DNA of 64,000 bases from Corynebacterium stercoris (GTDB taxonomy: Bacteria > Actinomycetota > Actinomycetes > Mycobacteriales > Mycobacteriaceae), in NCBI RefSeq assembly GCF_024160105.1, contig NZ_JAMFTQ010000006.1:61781-125780 (forward strand), given 5' to 3'. Made by a program: the position numbers and the translations under genes. This document shows positions 38,784 through 48,216 of this stretch, in pieces (positions within the stretch are counted from its first letter, which is position 1; every line of letters starts with the position of its first letter). The notes under the pieces were generated by a model. That model was not told the DNA's origin. It made no database searches and saw nothing but the letters and a program-made list of their open reading frames with translations.

Positions 38784-39435
38784 CCCCGAGCAGGCGGGCG
38801 CACCGCAGCGCCCGCTGGGGCCGCATCCCGGCAGTGAGCCGCGGGCGAACCCCTCCGCGCGGTGGATGACGATTGTGATCGGCGCGCTTCTCCTCGCACT
38901 CGCGGCTGTAATCGCGCGCGAGATCTGGTACCGCCACCAGGACGGCACGTTCGATTCCTGGGTCGACCCGGTGTTCATGTTCTTCGGCACCGCCGATGCC
39001 GATGTCGCCGGTGTGATCGTCGGCATTCTGGTGTCGCTCGTCGGCCTCTGGCTGCTGATCTCAGCGTTCCTGCCGCGGCCGCGCACGCACGTCCAGGTCA
39101 ACTCCCCCGCATCCATTTGGGTGCGCCCGGTTGATATTGCGCGCAAGGCTACGGCCACCGCGCGCGCCGAAACCGGCGGCACCAACGTTCGTTCCAAGGC
39201 AGACCGCAAGAGCGTCACCGTGCACGTCGACGACGACGGCACCGGCATGGCTCAGGAACAGGTGGCGGCCGCGCTGAACGACCAGTTCCGCCGGCTGGCT
39301 GCCCCGCCGTCGGTAAGCGTGAAGCTCAACCCGCCGGCGCAGCAGGCTACGCGCGAAGCCGCTCCCGCACCGGCACCGGTTCCTGCTCAGACCCAGACTG
39401 TAACGGTCACCGAGACGAAGGAGGTCCAGCGATGA
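38767..39435 (+). CDS. DUF6286-like membrane protein of the Asp23 operon
   Basis: The 222-residue product has two membrane segments (about 33-50 and 80-103) and a soluble C-terminal domain with a Pro/Ala tail. It fits the DUF6286 family that occurs in actinobacterial alkaline-shock operons. ATG 38767 lies inside the end of the preceding gene. A longer in-frame start upstream is rejected because it overlaps that gene by 167 bases. Confidence 0.78.
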   Translation: MTEPANPEQAGAPQRPLGPHPGSEPRANPSARWMTIVIGALLLALAAVIAREIWYRHQDGTFDSWVDPVFMFFGTADADVAGVIVGILVSLVGLWLLISAFLPRPRTHVQVNSPASIWVRPVDIARKATATARAETGGTNVRSKADRKSVTVHVDDDGTGMAQEQVAAALNDQFRRLAAPPSVSVKLNPPAQQATREAAPAPAPVPAQTQTVTVTETKEVQR

Positions 39436-39995
39436 CCAAGGGACTCGCGGCATTCGACCGCGTCATCGTGTTCATTCTCGGTCTCCTGCTGCTGCTCGGA
39501 GGTCTAATTCCCGCAGCGCTCTACTGGGACATCCCGTACGTGAGCGAGTTCCTGCACGACAACTTCAACCGGGCAGAGCTCACTGAGTTCCCGGGCCGCA
39601 GCGGCTACGAGACGGGTCTCATCATCGCGGCGATCATCGCGTTCCTGCTTGGACTCTGGTTCATCGTCGCGAACATCCGCAGCCGGGCGTTCTCCAACCG
39701 CGAGATCACGGCGGCGGACCCCGCGCACGGCGAGACGATTATCAACGTCCAGCGCGTCGCCGAGGCGGCGTGCGCGGCGTTGCAAACGTACGAGCCAATC
39801 GCCCGCGCGGAGAGCAGGGTTGCGATGGTGGGCGACCGCCCGACGGCGACGTTCACCGTGACCGCCAACCCGGCCTACGAACTCGATGAGGCAATCGCCG
39901 CGATCGAGGCAGCTAACGAGGATTTCCGCGTCGCCAACCACACCATGGAGATCGACACGGTGTGGAAGCTGCAGCTCGACAGAATCGCAGCCTAA
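39432..39995 (+). CDS. AmaP-like alkaline shock membrane anchor protein
   Basis: The 187-residue protein has two membrane segments (about 10-32 and 62-82) and a cytoplasmic domain, matching AmaP, which anchors Asp23 at the membrane in Staphylococcus. The start overlaps the preceding stop by four bases. Last gene of the operon; it overlaps the convergent gene at 39992 by four bases. Confidence 0.8.
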   Translation: MTKGLAAFDRVIVFILGLLLLLGGLIPAALYWDIPYVSEFLHDNFNRAELTEFPGRSGYETGLIIAAIIAFLLGLWFIVANIRSRAFSNREITAADPAHGETIINVQRVAEAACAALQTYEPIARAESRVAMVGDRPTATFTVTANPAYELDEAIAAIEAANEDFRVANHTMEIDTVWKLQLDRIAA

Positions 39996-40684
39996 GCTTC
40001 CAGCAGCACAACCTGGCTCACTGGCCCCAGCACACGCGGCTTCCCGCCGCCCGCTGGGGCCACTGTCATTTCGGGCTCGAGCGTAACGACGCTCTCCCAA
40101 GACACCGTCTCCACGCTCGTAGTCCTGCCCTCCACGGACCACACGCGCAACCGCTGCCCGAGCACCGCCCTGCGACCGTCGGCAAGGGTGAGGAGCCAGC
40201 GGGCCGAACCCACCTCGTCGCGGCGGAGACCTTCGAGCGCCGGCGCAGATTCCGGGTTGAAAGCGGTGGCGAGTTCGACGACGCCGAGGCGGTGCTCCAG
40301 CTCCTCGTTGTCGGTGATGACCAGCGGGCGGCCCGGGCCGGTCGGACGGAGCGAGGAGTACCGCCAGAGCGACGGCATGCGCTGCGGGTCTTCGGCGCTG
40401 CGAACTACAACGCACGGCTCGCCCTCGGCTCTCGTCAGCGTGACGGAAAGCCGCGGCTCCGCCGTGACCAGCAGGGTCGGCACCGCCGGCGGGGTGTCGA
40501 TGAGTGCTGGGTGCGTGGAGCGAAGTTCGTCGAGAAGCGCAAGAAGCTCGCTCTCCGTGGTGCCCCACGTCATGCCCCGGTGCTGCAGCATGGTGAGAAA
40601 CGCAGGGAGGCTGAGATCGGGCTGGCCCTCCCACGCGTCCTGCAGCGCGGCCATGAGGCGGGGGATACGGGTCGGGTCGTGCAC
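39992..40684 (-). CDS. Unknown soluble protein between tuf and the Asp23 operon
   Basis: The 230-residue product has no signal peptide, membrane segment or motif I recognise. The N-terminal 60 residues are helical (IPRLMAALQDAWEG..), the rest beta-rich with VVRSAEDPQRMPSLWRY. GTG 40684 lies 6 bases after TACCGT, directly behind the tuf terminator, so it is probably a single leaderless gene. Confidence 0.7.
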   Translation of the reverse strand: MHDPTRIPRLMAALQDAWEGQPDLSLPAFLTMLQHRGMTWGTTESELLALLDELRSTHPALIDTPPAVPTLLVTAEPRLSVTLTRAEGEPCVVVRSAEDPQRMPSLWRYSSLRPTGPGRPLVITDNEELEHRLGVVELATAFNPESAPALEGLRRDEVGSARWLLTLADGRRAVLGQRLRVWSVEGRTTSVETVSWESVVTLEPEMTVAPAGGGKPRVLGPVSQVVLLEA

Positions 40685-40690
40685 GCCACC

Positions 40691-40696
40691 ACGGTA
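40691..40696 (-). promoter_or_regulatory. -10 box for the gene at 39992-40684
   Basis: TACCGT ends 6 bases before the GTG and lies 11 bases past the tuf terminator T-tract. Confidence 0.5.
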
Positions 40697-40707
40697 GTGG
40701 AGACATG

Positions 40708-40741
40708 AAAAAGCCGCACCCCGGCTTGCGGGATGCGGCTT
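40708..40741 (-). terminator. Intrinsic terminator of tuf
   Basis: AAGCCGCA/TGCGGCTT stem (40711-40741), with additional CCCGC/GGGG pairing in the loop, followed by TTTTT on the minus strand. Confidence 0.9.
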
Positions 40742-40781
40742 GACGCTTAGCGGCTAGCTAAAGCTACCAGTCAGCGACGAA

Positions 40782-41972
40782 TTAGTCGATGATCTTGGTA
40801 ACGCGGCCAGCGCCGACGGTGCGGGAGCCCTCGCGGATAGCGAAGCGCAGACCCTCGTCCATAGCGACCGGCTGGATGAGCTCGACGGTCATCTCAACGT
40901 TGTCGCCCGGCATAACCATCTCGGTGCCCTCCGGCAGCTTCACAACACCGGTCACGTCGGTGGTGCGGAAGTAGAACTGCGGACGGTAGTTGTCGAAGAA
41001 CGGGGTGTGGCGGCCGCCCTCGTCCTTGGACAGAACGTAGACGGAGCCCTCGAACTTGGTGTGCGGGGTGTAAGCGCCCGGCTTGATGACGACCTGGCCG
41101 CGCTCAACGTCCTCACGCTTCAGACCACGGAGCAGCAGAGCTGCGTTGTCACCGGCCTCAGCGGTGTCGAGGAGCTTGTTGAACATCTCGATGGAGGTGA
41201 CGGTGGTCTTCTGGGACTTGTCGCGGATACCGATGATCTCGACCTCGTCGTTGAGGTTGAGGACACCGCGCTCCACACGGCCGGTAACCACGGTACCGCG
41301 GCCGGAAATGGTGAAGATGTCCTCGATCGGCATCAGGAAGTCGCGGTCGGTCTCGCGGACCGGGTCCGGGATGGAATCATCGCAAGCCTGCATGAGGTCA
41401 AGCACGGACTGAACCCACTTCTCATCGCCCTCGAGGGCCTTCAGAGCGGAAATGTGAACGATCGGAGCTTCCTCGTCGTAGTCCTGCTCAGCCAGAAGCT
41501 CGCGGACCTCCATCTCGACGAGCTCGATGATCTCCTCATCGTCAACCATGTCACACTTGTTCAGCGCAACGAGGATGTACGGAACGCCAACCTGGCGAGC
41601 CAGCAGAACGTGCTCGCGGGTCTGCGGCATCGGGCCATCGGTAGCAGCAACCACGAGGATTGCGCCGTCCATCTGGGCAGCACCGGTAATCATGTTCTTG
41701 ATGTAGTCGGCGTGGCCCGGGGCGTCCACGTGTGCGTAGTGGCGCTTCGGGGTGTTGTACTCCACGTGGGAGATGTTGATGGTAATACCGCGCTCGCGCT
41801 CCTCCGGAGCCTTGTCAATCGCGTCGAACGCGAAGGCCTTGTTCTCCTCCGGGTAAGCGTCAGCGAGCACCTTGGTGATGGCAGCCGTGGTGGTGGTCTT
41901 GCCGTGGTCGACGTGACCGATGGTGCCAATGTTGACGTGCGGCTTCGTACGCTCGAACTTTGCCTTTGCCAC
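40782..41972 (-). CDS. tuf: Elongation factor Tu
   Basis: EF-Tu delivers aminoacyl-tRNA to the ribosome. The 396-residue product has GHVDHGKTT (G1), DAPGHADY (G3) and NKCDMVDD (G4) and normal domains 2 and 3. GTG 41972 has AGGAGG 7 bases upstream. It is a single-gene unit with a strong promoter (42100-42128) and terminator, set apart from fusA by 346 bases. Confidence 0.98.
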   Translation of the reverse strand: MAKAKFERTKPHVNIGTIGHVDHGKTTTTAAITKVLADAYPEENKAFAFDAIDKAPEERERGITINISHVEYNTPKRHYAHVDAPGHADYIKNMITGAAQMDGAILVVAATDGPMPQTREHVLLARQVGVPYILVALNKCDMVDDEEIIELVEMEVRELLAEQDYDEEAPIVHISALKALEGDEKWVQSVLDLMQACDDSIPDPVRETDRDFLMPIEDIFTISGRGTVVTGRVERGVLNLNDEVEIIGIRDKSQKTTVTSIEMFNKLLDTAEAGDNAALLLRGLKREDVERGQVVIKPGAYTPHTKFEGSVYVLSKDEGGRHTPFFDNYRPQFYFRTTDVTGVVKLPEGTEMVMPGDNVEMTVELIQPVAMDEGLRFAIREGSRTVGAGRVTKIID

Positions 41973-42099
41973 TTGTTGTCCTCCTGGACTTCATGGTGGC
42001 TACGACCTTCGCAGCCACGTGATTTACATTTGCCTTGCTCCACGGCCCACTCGCGCAGGACGCCAAGCAACGACCATTTCACAATGTGCCAGTTACATA

Positions 42100-42128
42100 A
42101 TCCTAGATAGCCGATGACCGTTTTTCAA
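42100..42128 (-). promoter_or_regulatory. tuf promoter
   Basis: TTGAAA (42123-42128), exactly 17 bases, TAGGAT (42100-42105). The -35 box matches the consensus at five of six positions. The 5' leader would be about 120 bases. Confidence 0.8.
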
Positions 42129-42243
42129 ACCGGTCGATCCGAAGCAACCCGGATCCACCTAGTGGGTAACGGCCAGCTCAAGTCGCACGTCACACGGTAT
42201 TTGTGTGGCGTCGCAACCTCAGCAGGCCGAGACCCGCTAGGCA

Positions 42244-42309
42244 CATTCACCGCCCCGCTATGCAGTGCGCCGCGCTGGCGTTCGCGGCGCACGTTCGGGG
42301 CGGTGAATG
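42244..42309. terminator. Two-tier perfect hairpin between fusA and tuf
   Basis: An outer 14-bp perfect stem (CATTCACCGCCCCG with CGGGGCGGTGAATG) encloses an inner 10-bp perfect stem (GTGCGCCGCG with CGCGGCGCAC). It lies 10 bases after the fusA stop. No T-run follows on the minus strand, so it may end or stabilise the str operon mRNA. Confidence 0.7.
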
Positions 42310-42318
42310 GCGCGCGGC

Positions 42319-44439
42319 TTAGTTGCCGTTGCGCTCGTCGATGATCTCCTGAGCCACGTTAGACGGAACCTCACCGTAGGAGTCGAACACCATGGTGTAG
42401 TTCGCGCGGCCCTGGGTGCGGGAACGCAGGTCGCCCACGTAGCCGAACATCTGGGACAGCGGAACGATGGCCTTGACAACCTTCGCACCGGAGCGGTCAT
42501 CCATGGAGTTGACCTGGCCGCGGCGGGAGTTCAGGTCGCCGATAACGTCGCCCATGTACTCCTCCGGAGTCACAACCTCGACAGCCATGAGCGGCTCGAG
42601 CAGCACCGGCTTCGCCTTTGCCACAGCCTCCTTCAGGACCTGGGAACCAGCCATCTTGAAGGCCATTTCAGAGGAGTCAACCTCGTGGTAGGCGCCGTCC
42701 TCGAGGGTGGCCTTGATGTTCACCAGCGGGAAGCCGGCAAGGTAGCCGTACTGCATCGCGTCCTGGATACCAGCGTCGACAGACGGGATGTACTCCTTGG
42801 GCACGCGACCACCGGTAACGGCGTTCTCGAATGCGTAGGTTGCGGACTCGCCCTCTTCCAGGGTCTCCGGGTCCGGGTTGTACGGCTCGACGGTGACGAT
42901 GACCTTCGCGAACTGGCCGGAACCACCGGTCTGCTTCTTGTGGGTGTAGTCCAGGGACTCGACCTTCTTGCGGATGGTCTCGCGGTACGCAACCTGCGGG
43001 GAACCGATGTTCGCCTCGACCTTGAACTCGCGCTTCATGCGGTCAACCAGCACGTCGAGGTGAAGCTCGCCCATGCCGCCGATGACGGTCTGGCCGGTCT
43101 CGTCATCCAGCTTCACGGTGAAGGTCGGGTCCTCTTCCGCGAGCTTCTGGATGGCGACGCCGAGCTTCTCCTGGTCAGCCTTGGTCTTCGGCTCGATGGC
43201 GACCTGGATAACCGGGTCCGGGAAGTCCATGGACTCGAGGATGATCGGGTTGGCCGGGTCACACAGGGTGTCACCGGTGGTGGTGTTCTTCAGGCCGATG
43301 AACGCGTAGATGTTGCCGGCGACCGCCTCCTCGACCGGGTTCTCCTTGTTCGCGTGCATCTGGAAGAGCTTGCCCACGCGCTCCTTGGACTCCTTGGTGG
43401 AGTTGAGCATCTGCTCGCCCGGCTCGGTGCGGCCGGAGTAGACGCGCACGTAGGTGAGCTTGCCGAAGAACGGGTGCACAGCGATCTTGAACGCGAGCGC
43501 GGAGAACGGCTCGTCCACGGACGGCTTGCGGGTCATCTCGTCCTCGCCGCTCACGGAGGTGCCGTGGACCTCGCCGATGTCCAGCGGGTTCGGCAGGTAA
43601 TCCACAACAGCGTCGAGGATCGGCTCAATGCCCTTGTTGCGGTACGCGGAGCCGCAGAAGACCGGGTAGACCTCGGAGTTCACGGTCATCTTGCGGATGG
43701 CCGTCTTGATCTCCTCGACGGTGAGCTCCTCGCCGCCGAAGTACTTCTCCATGAGCTCCTCGTCGGACTCAGCGACGGTCTCGAGCAGCTTCTCGCGGTA
43801 CTCCTCAGCCTTGTCCTGCAGGTCGGCCGGGATCTCCTGGATCTGCGGCGGGGTGCCGGTCTCAACCTTGCCCGGCCACAGGTACGCCTTCATCTCGATG
43901 AGGTCGACGACGCCGTCGAAGTTGTCCTCAGCGCCGATCGGGATCTGCATGACCAACGGCTTCGCACCGAGGCGGTCGACGATGGTGCTAACGGTGAAGA
44001 AGAAGTCGGCGCCGAGCTTGTCCATCTTGTTCACGAAGCAGATACGCGGCACGTCGTACTTCGCAGCCTGACGCCACACCTGCTCGGACTGGGGCTCAAC
44101 GCCCTCCTTGCCGTCGAAGACAGCAACAGCGCCGTCGAGAACGCGCAGGGAGCGCTCCACCTCGACGGTGAAGTCCACGTGGCCCGGGGTATCGATGATG
44201 TTGATCTGGTTACCGTTCCAGAAGCAGGTCACGGCAGCGGACGTAATGGTGATGCCGCGCTCCTTCTCCTGATCCATCCAGTCGGTGGTCGCGCCACCAT
44301 CGTGGGTCTCGCCGACCTTGCGGTTGATACCCGTGTAGAACAGGATGCGCTCGGTGGTAGTGGTCTTACCAGCATCGATGTGGGCCATGATGCCGATGTT
44401 GCGGACCTTGTTCAGATCCTTAAGCACTTCTTGTGCCAC
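42319..44439 (-). CDS. fusA: Elongation factor G
   Basis: EF-G catalyses translocation and ribosome recycling. The 706-residue product has [19 protein letters not shown] (G1), DTPGHVDF (G3) and [10 protein letters not shown] (G4) and five normal domains. Start GTG 44439. It follows rpsG after a 272-base structured space, so it may have its own promoter as well as read-through from rpsL-rpsG. Confidence 0.98.
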   Translation of the reverse strand: MAQEVLKDLNKVRNIGIMAHIDAGKTTTTERILFYTGINRKVGETHDGGATTDWMDQEKERGITITSAAVTCFWNGNQINIIDTPGHVDFTVEVERSLRVLDGAVAVFDGKEGVEPQSEQVWRQAAKYDVPRICFVNKMDKLGADFFFTVSTIVDRLGAKPLVMQIPIGAEDNFDGVVDLIEMKAYLWPGKVETGTPPQIQEIPADLQDKAEEYREKLLETVAESDEELMEKYFGGEELTVEEIKTAIRKMTVNSEVYPVFCGSAYRNKGIEPILDAVVDYLPNPLDIGEVHGTSVSGEDEMTRKPSVDEPFSALAFKIAVHPFFGKLTYVRVYSGRTEPGEQMLNSTKESKERVGKLFQMHANKENPVEEAVAGNIYAFIGLKNTTTGDTLCDPANPIILESMDFPDPVIQVAIEPKTKADQEKLGVAIQKLAEEDPTFTVKLDDETGQTVIGGMGELHLDVLVDRMKREFKVEANIGSPQVAYRETIRKKVESLDYTHKKQTGGSGQFAKVIVTVEPYNPDPETLEEGESATYAFENAVTGGRVPKEYIPSVDAGIQDAMQYGYLAGFPLVNIKATLEDGAYHEVDSSEMAFKMAGSQVLKEAVAKAKPVLLEPLMAVEVVTPEEYMGDVIGDLNSRRGQVNSMDDRSGAKVVKAIVPLSQMFGYVGDLRSRTQGRANYTMVFDSYGEVPSNVAQEIIDERNGN

Positions 44440-44600
44440 GTTTGTTACCCCAACTTGTAGGTTGTCGACGCTGCTCCGCCCCGAATGCTTCCGGGCCGTC
44501 GGCGCCTGTGCGGATATTTTCCTTTATCGATTTTGCCACTACTCGCGTGAAGTAGCAGCGTGAACCCTGTCCGGCACCGTCCGGCACCCGGGCAGCGAAC

Positions 44601-44687
44601 GACCCGGCGACAATCAGGCGGCCCCGCGGGCGCGGGACGGTATGACACCCGGCAGCGTGTGCGGCCGGGCTGATTGTCCACCGGGTC
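44601..44687. repeat. Long imperfect inverted repeat between rpsG and fusA
   Basis: GACCCGG and GACAATCAG (44601-44617) recur inverted as CTGATTGTC and CCGGGTC (44670-44686), with further GC-rich pairing inside (GGCC/GGCC). The arms differ by single-base bulges. Located in the 272-base rpsG-fusA space, which has no gene. Confidence 0.6.
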
Positions 44688-44711
44688 GGTCTGGCTCCAT
44701 AGCGCGGAGAA

Positions 44712-45179
44712 CTACCAGCGGTAGTGGGCGAAGGCGCGGTTGGCCTCAGCCATCTTGTGGGTGTCCTCGCGGCGCTTCACGGAAGCGCCGAGGCCGTTGG
44801 ATGCATCCAGGATCTCGTTTGCGAGGCGCTCCATCATGGAGTTCTCGCGACGCTGGCGGGTGAAGGTCACCATCCAGCGCAGTGCGAGGGTGTTGGAGCG
44901 GGACGGCTCAACCTTCACCGGCACCTGGTAGGTAGCACCACCCACGCGGCGGGAACGCACCTCGAGGTCCGGGCGGATGTTGCCCAGGGCCTTCTCGAGG
45001 GTGCCGACCGGGTCGGTGCCGGTCTTCTCGCGGCACATCTCGAGTGCGCCGTAGACGATGCGCTCTGCGGTGGACTTCTTGCCGTCCTGCAGGATCTTGT
45101 TCACCAGCTGGGTCACCAGCTCGGAGTTGTAAACCGGGTCCTTAACTACGGGACGCTCGGGGGCCTTCTGCTTACGCAT
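44712..45179 (-). CDS. rpsG: 30S ribosomal protein S7
   Basis: S7 organises the 3' domain of 16S rRNA and lines the E site. The 155-residue protein starts [19 protein letters not shown] and ends [11 protein letters not shown], as usual. It follows rpsL by 6 bases. Confidence 0.98.
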   Translation of the reverse strand: MRKQKAPERPVVKDPVYNSELVTQLVNKILQDGKKSTAERIVYGALEMCREKTGTDPVGTLEKALGNIRPDLEVRSRRVGGATYQVPVKVEPSRSNTLALRWMVTFTRQRRENSMMERLANEILDASNGLGASVKRREDTHKMAEANRAFAHYRW

Positions 45180-45185
45180 TGTTCT

Positions 45186-45557
45186 TTACTGTCCCTTCTT
45201 CGCGCCGTAACGGGAGCGAGCCTGCTTGCGGTCCTTCACGCCCTGGGTATCCAGCGCGCCGCGGATGATCTTGTAACGCACGCCCGGCAGGTCCTTCACA
45301 CGGCCGCCGCGCACGAGCACCATGGAGTGCTCCTGGAGGTTGTGGCCCTCGCCCGGAATGTAGGCGGAGACCTCGATGCCGGAGGTCAGGCGCACACGCG
45401 CGACCTTGCGCAGTGCGGAGTTCGGCTTCTTCGGGGTGGTGGTGTACACGCGGGTGCACACGCCGCGGCGCTGCGGGGAACCCTTGAGGGCGGCCGTAGC
45501 GACCTTGCTCTTCTTATCGTGGCGGCCCTTGCGGACCAGCTGCTGAATAGTAGGCAT
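45186..45557 (-). CDS. rpsL: 30S ribosomal protein S12
   Basis: S12 monitors decoding. The 123-residue product carries [12 protein letters not shown] and [12 protein letters not shown] with the two Lys residues (positions 43 and 88 in the usual numbering) that mutate in streptomycin resistance; both are wild type. First gene of the str operon; the 222-base upstream space presumably holds its promoter, with TTGACC near 45728 as a possible element on the minus strand. Confidence 0.98.
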   Translation of the reverse strand: MPTIQQLVRKGRHDKKSKVATAALKGSPQRRGVCTRVYTTTPKKPNSALRKVARVRLTSGIEVSAYIPGEGHNLQEHSMVLVRGGRVKDLPGVRYKIIRGALDTQGVKDRKQARSRYGAKKGQ

Positions 45558-45766
45558 TCACGCTCTTTCTTGTCGTGCGACGGGACAAAACGTGGCCATA
45601 CATGCAAAAATGGGGGCTCTTTCCTTCCGGGGCCCTGCCGTGTGCATGAACAACCGCGCTGACCAGTGGTCGCATGGAGTTCGATAACTTCGCACCGTGC
45701 ATGAACGCACGGACGAAACCTCGGTCAATGTACACCGGGCGGACGTCGGAAAGCAAACTGCTCCTT

Positions 45767-45772
45767 TACACT
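45767..45772 (+). promoter_or_regulatory. -10 box for leaderless gene at 45780
   Basis: TACACT ends 7 bases before ATG 45780; no ribosome-binding site is seen. Confidence 0.6.
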
Positions 45773-45779
45773 GCTGCCT

Positions 45780-47138
45780 ATGACCGTACGCGCGGGCGCC
45801 GAGCTCCAACCACTGCGCGACCTGGCCGCGGAATCCGCGATCATCCCGGGCCGCGCGCTGACACTGCTGCTTCGCCACCTCCCCCAGCTTGTCACGGTGA
45901 TCTGCTTCGGCCTCGCCGGCCGCCAAGCCGCGATCTGGCTGGCGGTGTGGCTGTCCAGTTTCTCCAGCTTCGCCGCCAGCCTCGTCATGCCGCTCGCGCC
46001 GCTGTGCGTGATGGTCGCGTTAATTTTCAGCCTGTGGCTGCTGCGCCCCTCCCTGCCGTTCCTCGCTGCGACGTTTCCAGACCGCTCCGAAACCTCGCCG
46101 AAGGTGCGCCTCCTCACCGCCGGCGGCATGCTCGTGTCATTCCTCACTGTCTATGCCACCCACGGCATGCTGAAGGAGGACCTTGCCGCGTTCCGCCGGG
46201 CCGCGACGGTGGACGAGATCCAGAACCAGGGCTTCAACGCGGACTTCTCCCGCGCGTTCGTCGATTCAACCGCGGCACTGATCGGGTTGATCGTCGGCAC
46301 GATTGTGCTGCGCAAGATCGTGGGGTACTTCGCGCTCGCCGAGCGGGGTCTCGGGTTCACGTACTTCGCCGCGTATCTCGAGGTGCTGTGGATGTCCACG
46401 GTATCCGTGTTCCTCACAAACAAGCTTGCCGACGTTCAATCCTGGGCACTCACCAGGCAAAGCATCGCGCCTGCATACCACCGCTACGAGGACGTGCGAA
46501 CGGGGATCGAGGATTCGGCCGGCTTTGTCGCGGATGCGTGGAACTGGCTGTCGAACACGCTCCCGGCGTTCAACCAGCTGGTCACAATCCCGATTGCGTG
46601 GCTCACGCTCGGCGCCGTCGTGTTCGGCACCTCGCTGGCGGCCAAGCAGGCCGAGGAGAAGGCCGAACCCGAAGAGGCCGCAGCGGAAGAGGCTGCGGCG
46701 GAAGAGGTCGTGCCCGAGGGTGCGAGCGTGCGGGTGCGCCGGCACTTCAAGAGCGCCGCCAAGCAGGAGGCGAAGCACGCCGTCGACGAGGCGCTCCAGC
46801 CGGTCGCGGGGCCGCTGAAGACCACGTGGAAGGGGCTGCGCACCCTGGCGCGCGCAGGTTTGGTGCCGATGACCATCTTCTGCGTGATTTTCATGCTGGC
46901 CACCGGTGTCGAACTCGGCGTGGTGCAGCTCGGGCGCTTGATCGCCGGGCCCCAGGACATCATCATGAGCGAGGTCGTAGCCTCGTACATCCTGGTCACG
47001 GCGCGGGCCGCCTACCTGCTGGTGGTGGTTTGCCTCATCGCCTCAGCCCTCGATTTCTTCCTGCGCCACTCCTACGCCGGGGCGGGCGGCGGCGAGTCGA
47101 CGAACTCGGCGGGTTCCGGCAGCACCAAGGTGACGTAA
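45780..47138 (+). CDS. Multi-pass membrane protein of unknown function
   Basis: The 452-residue product has about seven hydrophobic segments: four in residues 30-175, others near 270-290, 360-385 and 400-430. A charged, Glu/Ala-rich cytoplasmic insert (about 290-320) and a helical linker lie between. No family motif is recognised; the pattern is not that of a transporter I know. It is divergent from rpsL and overlaps the convergent gene at 47072 by 67 bases. Confidence 0.78.
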   Translation: MTVRAGAELQPLRDLAAESAIIPGRALTLLLRHLPQLVTVICFGLAGRQAAIWLAVWLSSFSSFAASLVMPLAPLCVMVALIFSLWLLRPSLPFLAATFPDRSETSPKVRLLTAGGMLVSFLTVYATHGMLKEDLAAFRRAATVDEIQNQGFNADFSRAFVDSTAALIGLIVGTIVLRKIVGYFALAERGLGFTYFAAYLEVLWMSTVSVFLTNKLADVQSWALTRQSIAPAYHRYEDVRTGIEDSAGFVADAWNWLSNTLPAFNQLVTIPIAWLTLGAVVFGTSLAAKQAEEKAEPEEAAAEEAAAEEVVPEGASVRVRRHFKSAAKQEAKHAVDEALQPVAGPLKTTWKGLRTLARAGLVPMTIFCVIFMLATGVELGVVQLGRLIAGPQDIIMSEVVASYILVTARAAYLLVVVCLIASALDFFLRHSYAGAGGGESTNSAGSGSTKVT

Positions 47139-47716
47139 CGCGGCTCTTCCCAGCCCAGATGCAGCTCGGCGGGCTGCACGCCTGCCGGCATGGCCACCGG
47201 GGTGATCTTCCGCCAGCTCTCCGGCCGCGGCGTGCCGGGCATGACCTTGCTCTCGAGGGCGTCATAGGCCGGCCCCTGCTCGGCGGGCGGGGTGCAGGCG
47301 GAGGACTGGCTGAGGTCGGCGATCATGCCCGCGTCGCCGAAGATGCCGTCGGTCAGGTGGTATTCGCGGCCGTCGGAGCCGGTGGCCCACATGCGGCAGC
47401 GCACCAGGACGGCGTCGGCGGGCGCGCTCCACTGGGTCATGACCAGCCAGGTCTCGAATCCCTCGGGTGCGTGGATGCCGATGCGCTGCTCCTGCTCGTC
47501 GTCAAGCATTTGAAAGCCCACGACCTCGACGGATGCGGCGTGCGCCGCACCCGCTGCTTCCGGCATGGGGAGGCTGAATTCGCCCGCGGCGCCGGCTTCG
47601 AGCGTCCGCTCGCTCGTCCACGCCCAGGGGCGGTAGAGCGTGAAGTAGGGCTGCGACGACGCGAGCGCGAGCGCCCCGACGGCGAGGACAGCAGTGAGGG
47701 ACCAGGCGGGTTTCAT
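47072..47716 (-). CDS. Secreted or membrane-anchored protein of unknown function (third of three)
   Basis: The 214-residue product has one N-terminal hydrophobic segment (about 5-22) and an extracytoplasmic part with two cysteines. ATG 47716 has GGGAGGAGG upstream and overlaps the stop of the preceding gene by four bases. A much longer frame upstream is a shadow of that gene. Its 3' end overlaps the convergent membrane-protein gene by 67 bases. Confidence 0.75.
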   Translation of the reverse strand: MKPAWSLTAVLAVGALALASSQPYFTLYRPWAWTSERTLEAGAAGEFSLPMPEAAGAAHAASVEVVGFQMLDDEQEQRIGIHAPEGFETWLVMTQWSAPADAVLVRCRMWATGSDGREYHLTDGIFGDAGMIADLSQSSACTPPAEQGPAYDALESKVMPGTPRPESWRKITPVAMPAGVQPAELHLGWEEPRYVTLVLPEPAEFVDSPPPAPA

Positions 47717-48216
47717 AGCGTGACCTCCTCCCGCGTGACCTTGGGCAACACTGCAGCTCCGGCGACGGGGACGATGGCTTGCGGCGCCATTTGGGTCGCC
47801 GGCGGGCCGATCACCAGCCGCGCGCCGTCGAGCTGCTCCGCGGGCATCTCGAAGACCAGCGTGCACTGCGTGCGCAACCCCGTGTAGCGGGTGCCGCAGG
47901 ACAACAGCATCTCGTTCTCGGAGGCGTAGAGCGTGCCGTCGGCGGCCTCGATCTCGCCTTGCAGGGAGATCAGCGAGTCCGGGGTGTAGTCGAAATCCAC
48001 CACGACCCACGCTGCGTGCGTCGGCACGCCGTTGACCTCGTCAGCCACGGTGGCGCGCACGTTGTCCACTTTGCCGATCAGCTGCGCATCGCCGCCGTAC
48101 TCGAAGGGGGCGAAGACCAGGTCGTTCGCGCTGGGCAGCTGCCCGCGCACGAACACGCCGAGGCTGAGCAGCGCGAGCGTCGCCGCAGCCGTTGCTAATC
48201 GACGATCAATCTTCAC
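47713..48216 (-). CDS. Single-pass membrane or secreted protein of unknown function (second of three)
   Basis: The 167-residue product has a hydrophobic N-terminal segment (about 9-24) and a beta-rich extracytoplasmic domain with two cysteines (SCGTRYTGLRTQC), possibly a disulfide. Start overlaps the upstream stop by four bases; stop overlaps the downstream start by four bases. Confidence 0.75.
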   Translation of the reverse strand: MKIDRRLATAAATLALLSLGVFVRGQLPSANDLVFAPFEYGGDAQLIGKVDNVRATVADEVNGVPTHAAWVVVDFDYTPDSLISLQGEIEAADGTLYASENEMLLSCGTRYTGLRTQCTLVFEMPAEQLDGARLVIGPPATQMAPQAIVPVAGAAVLPKVTREEVTL

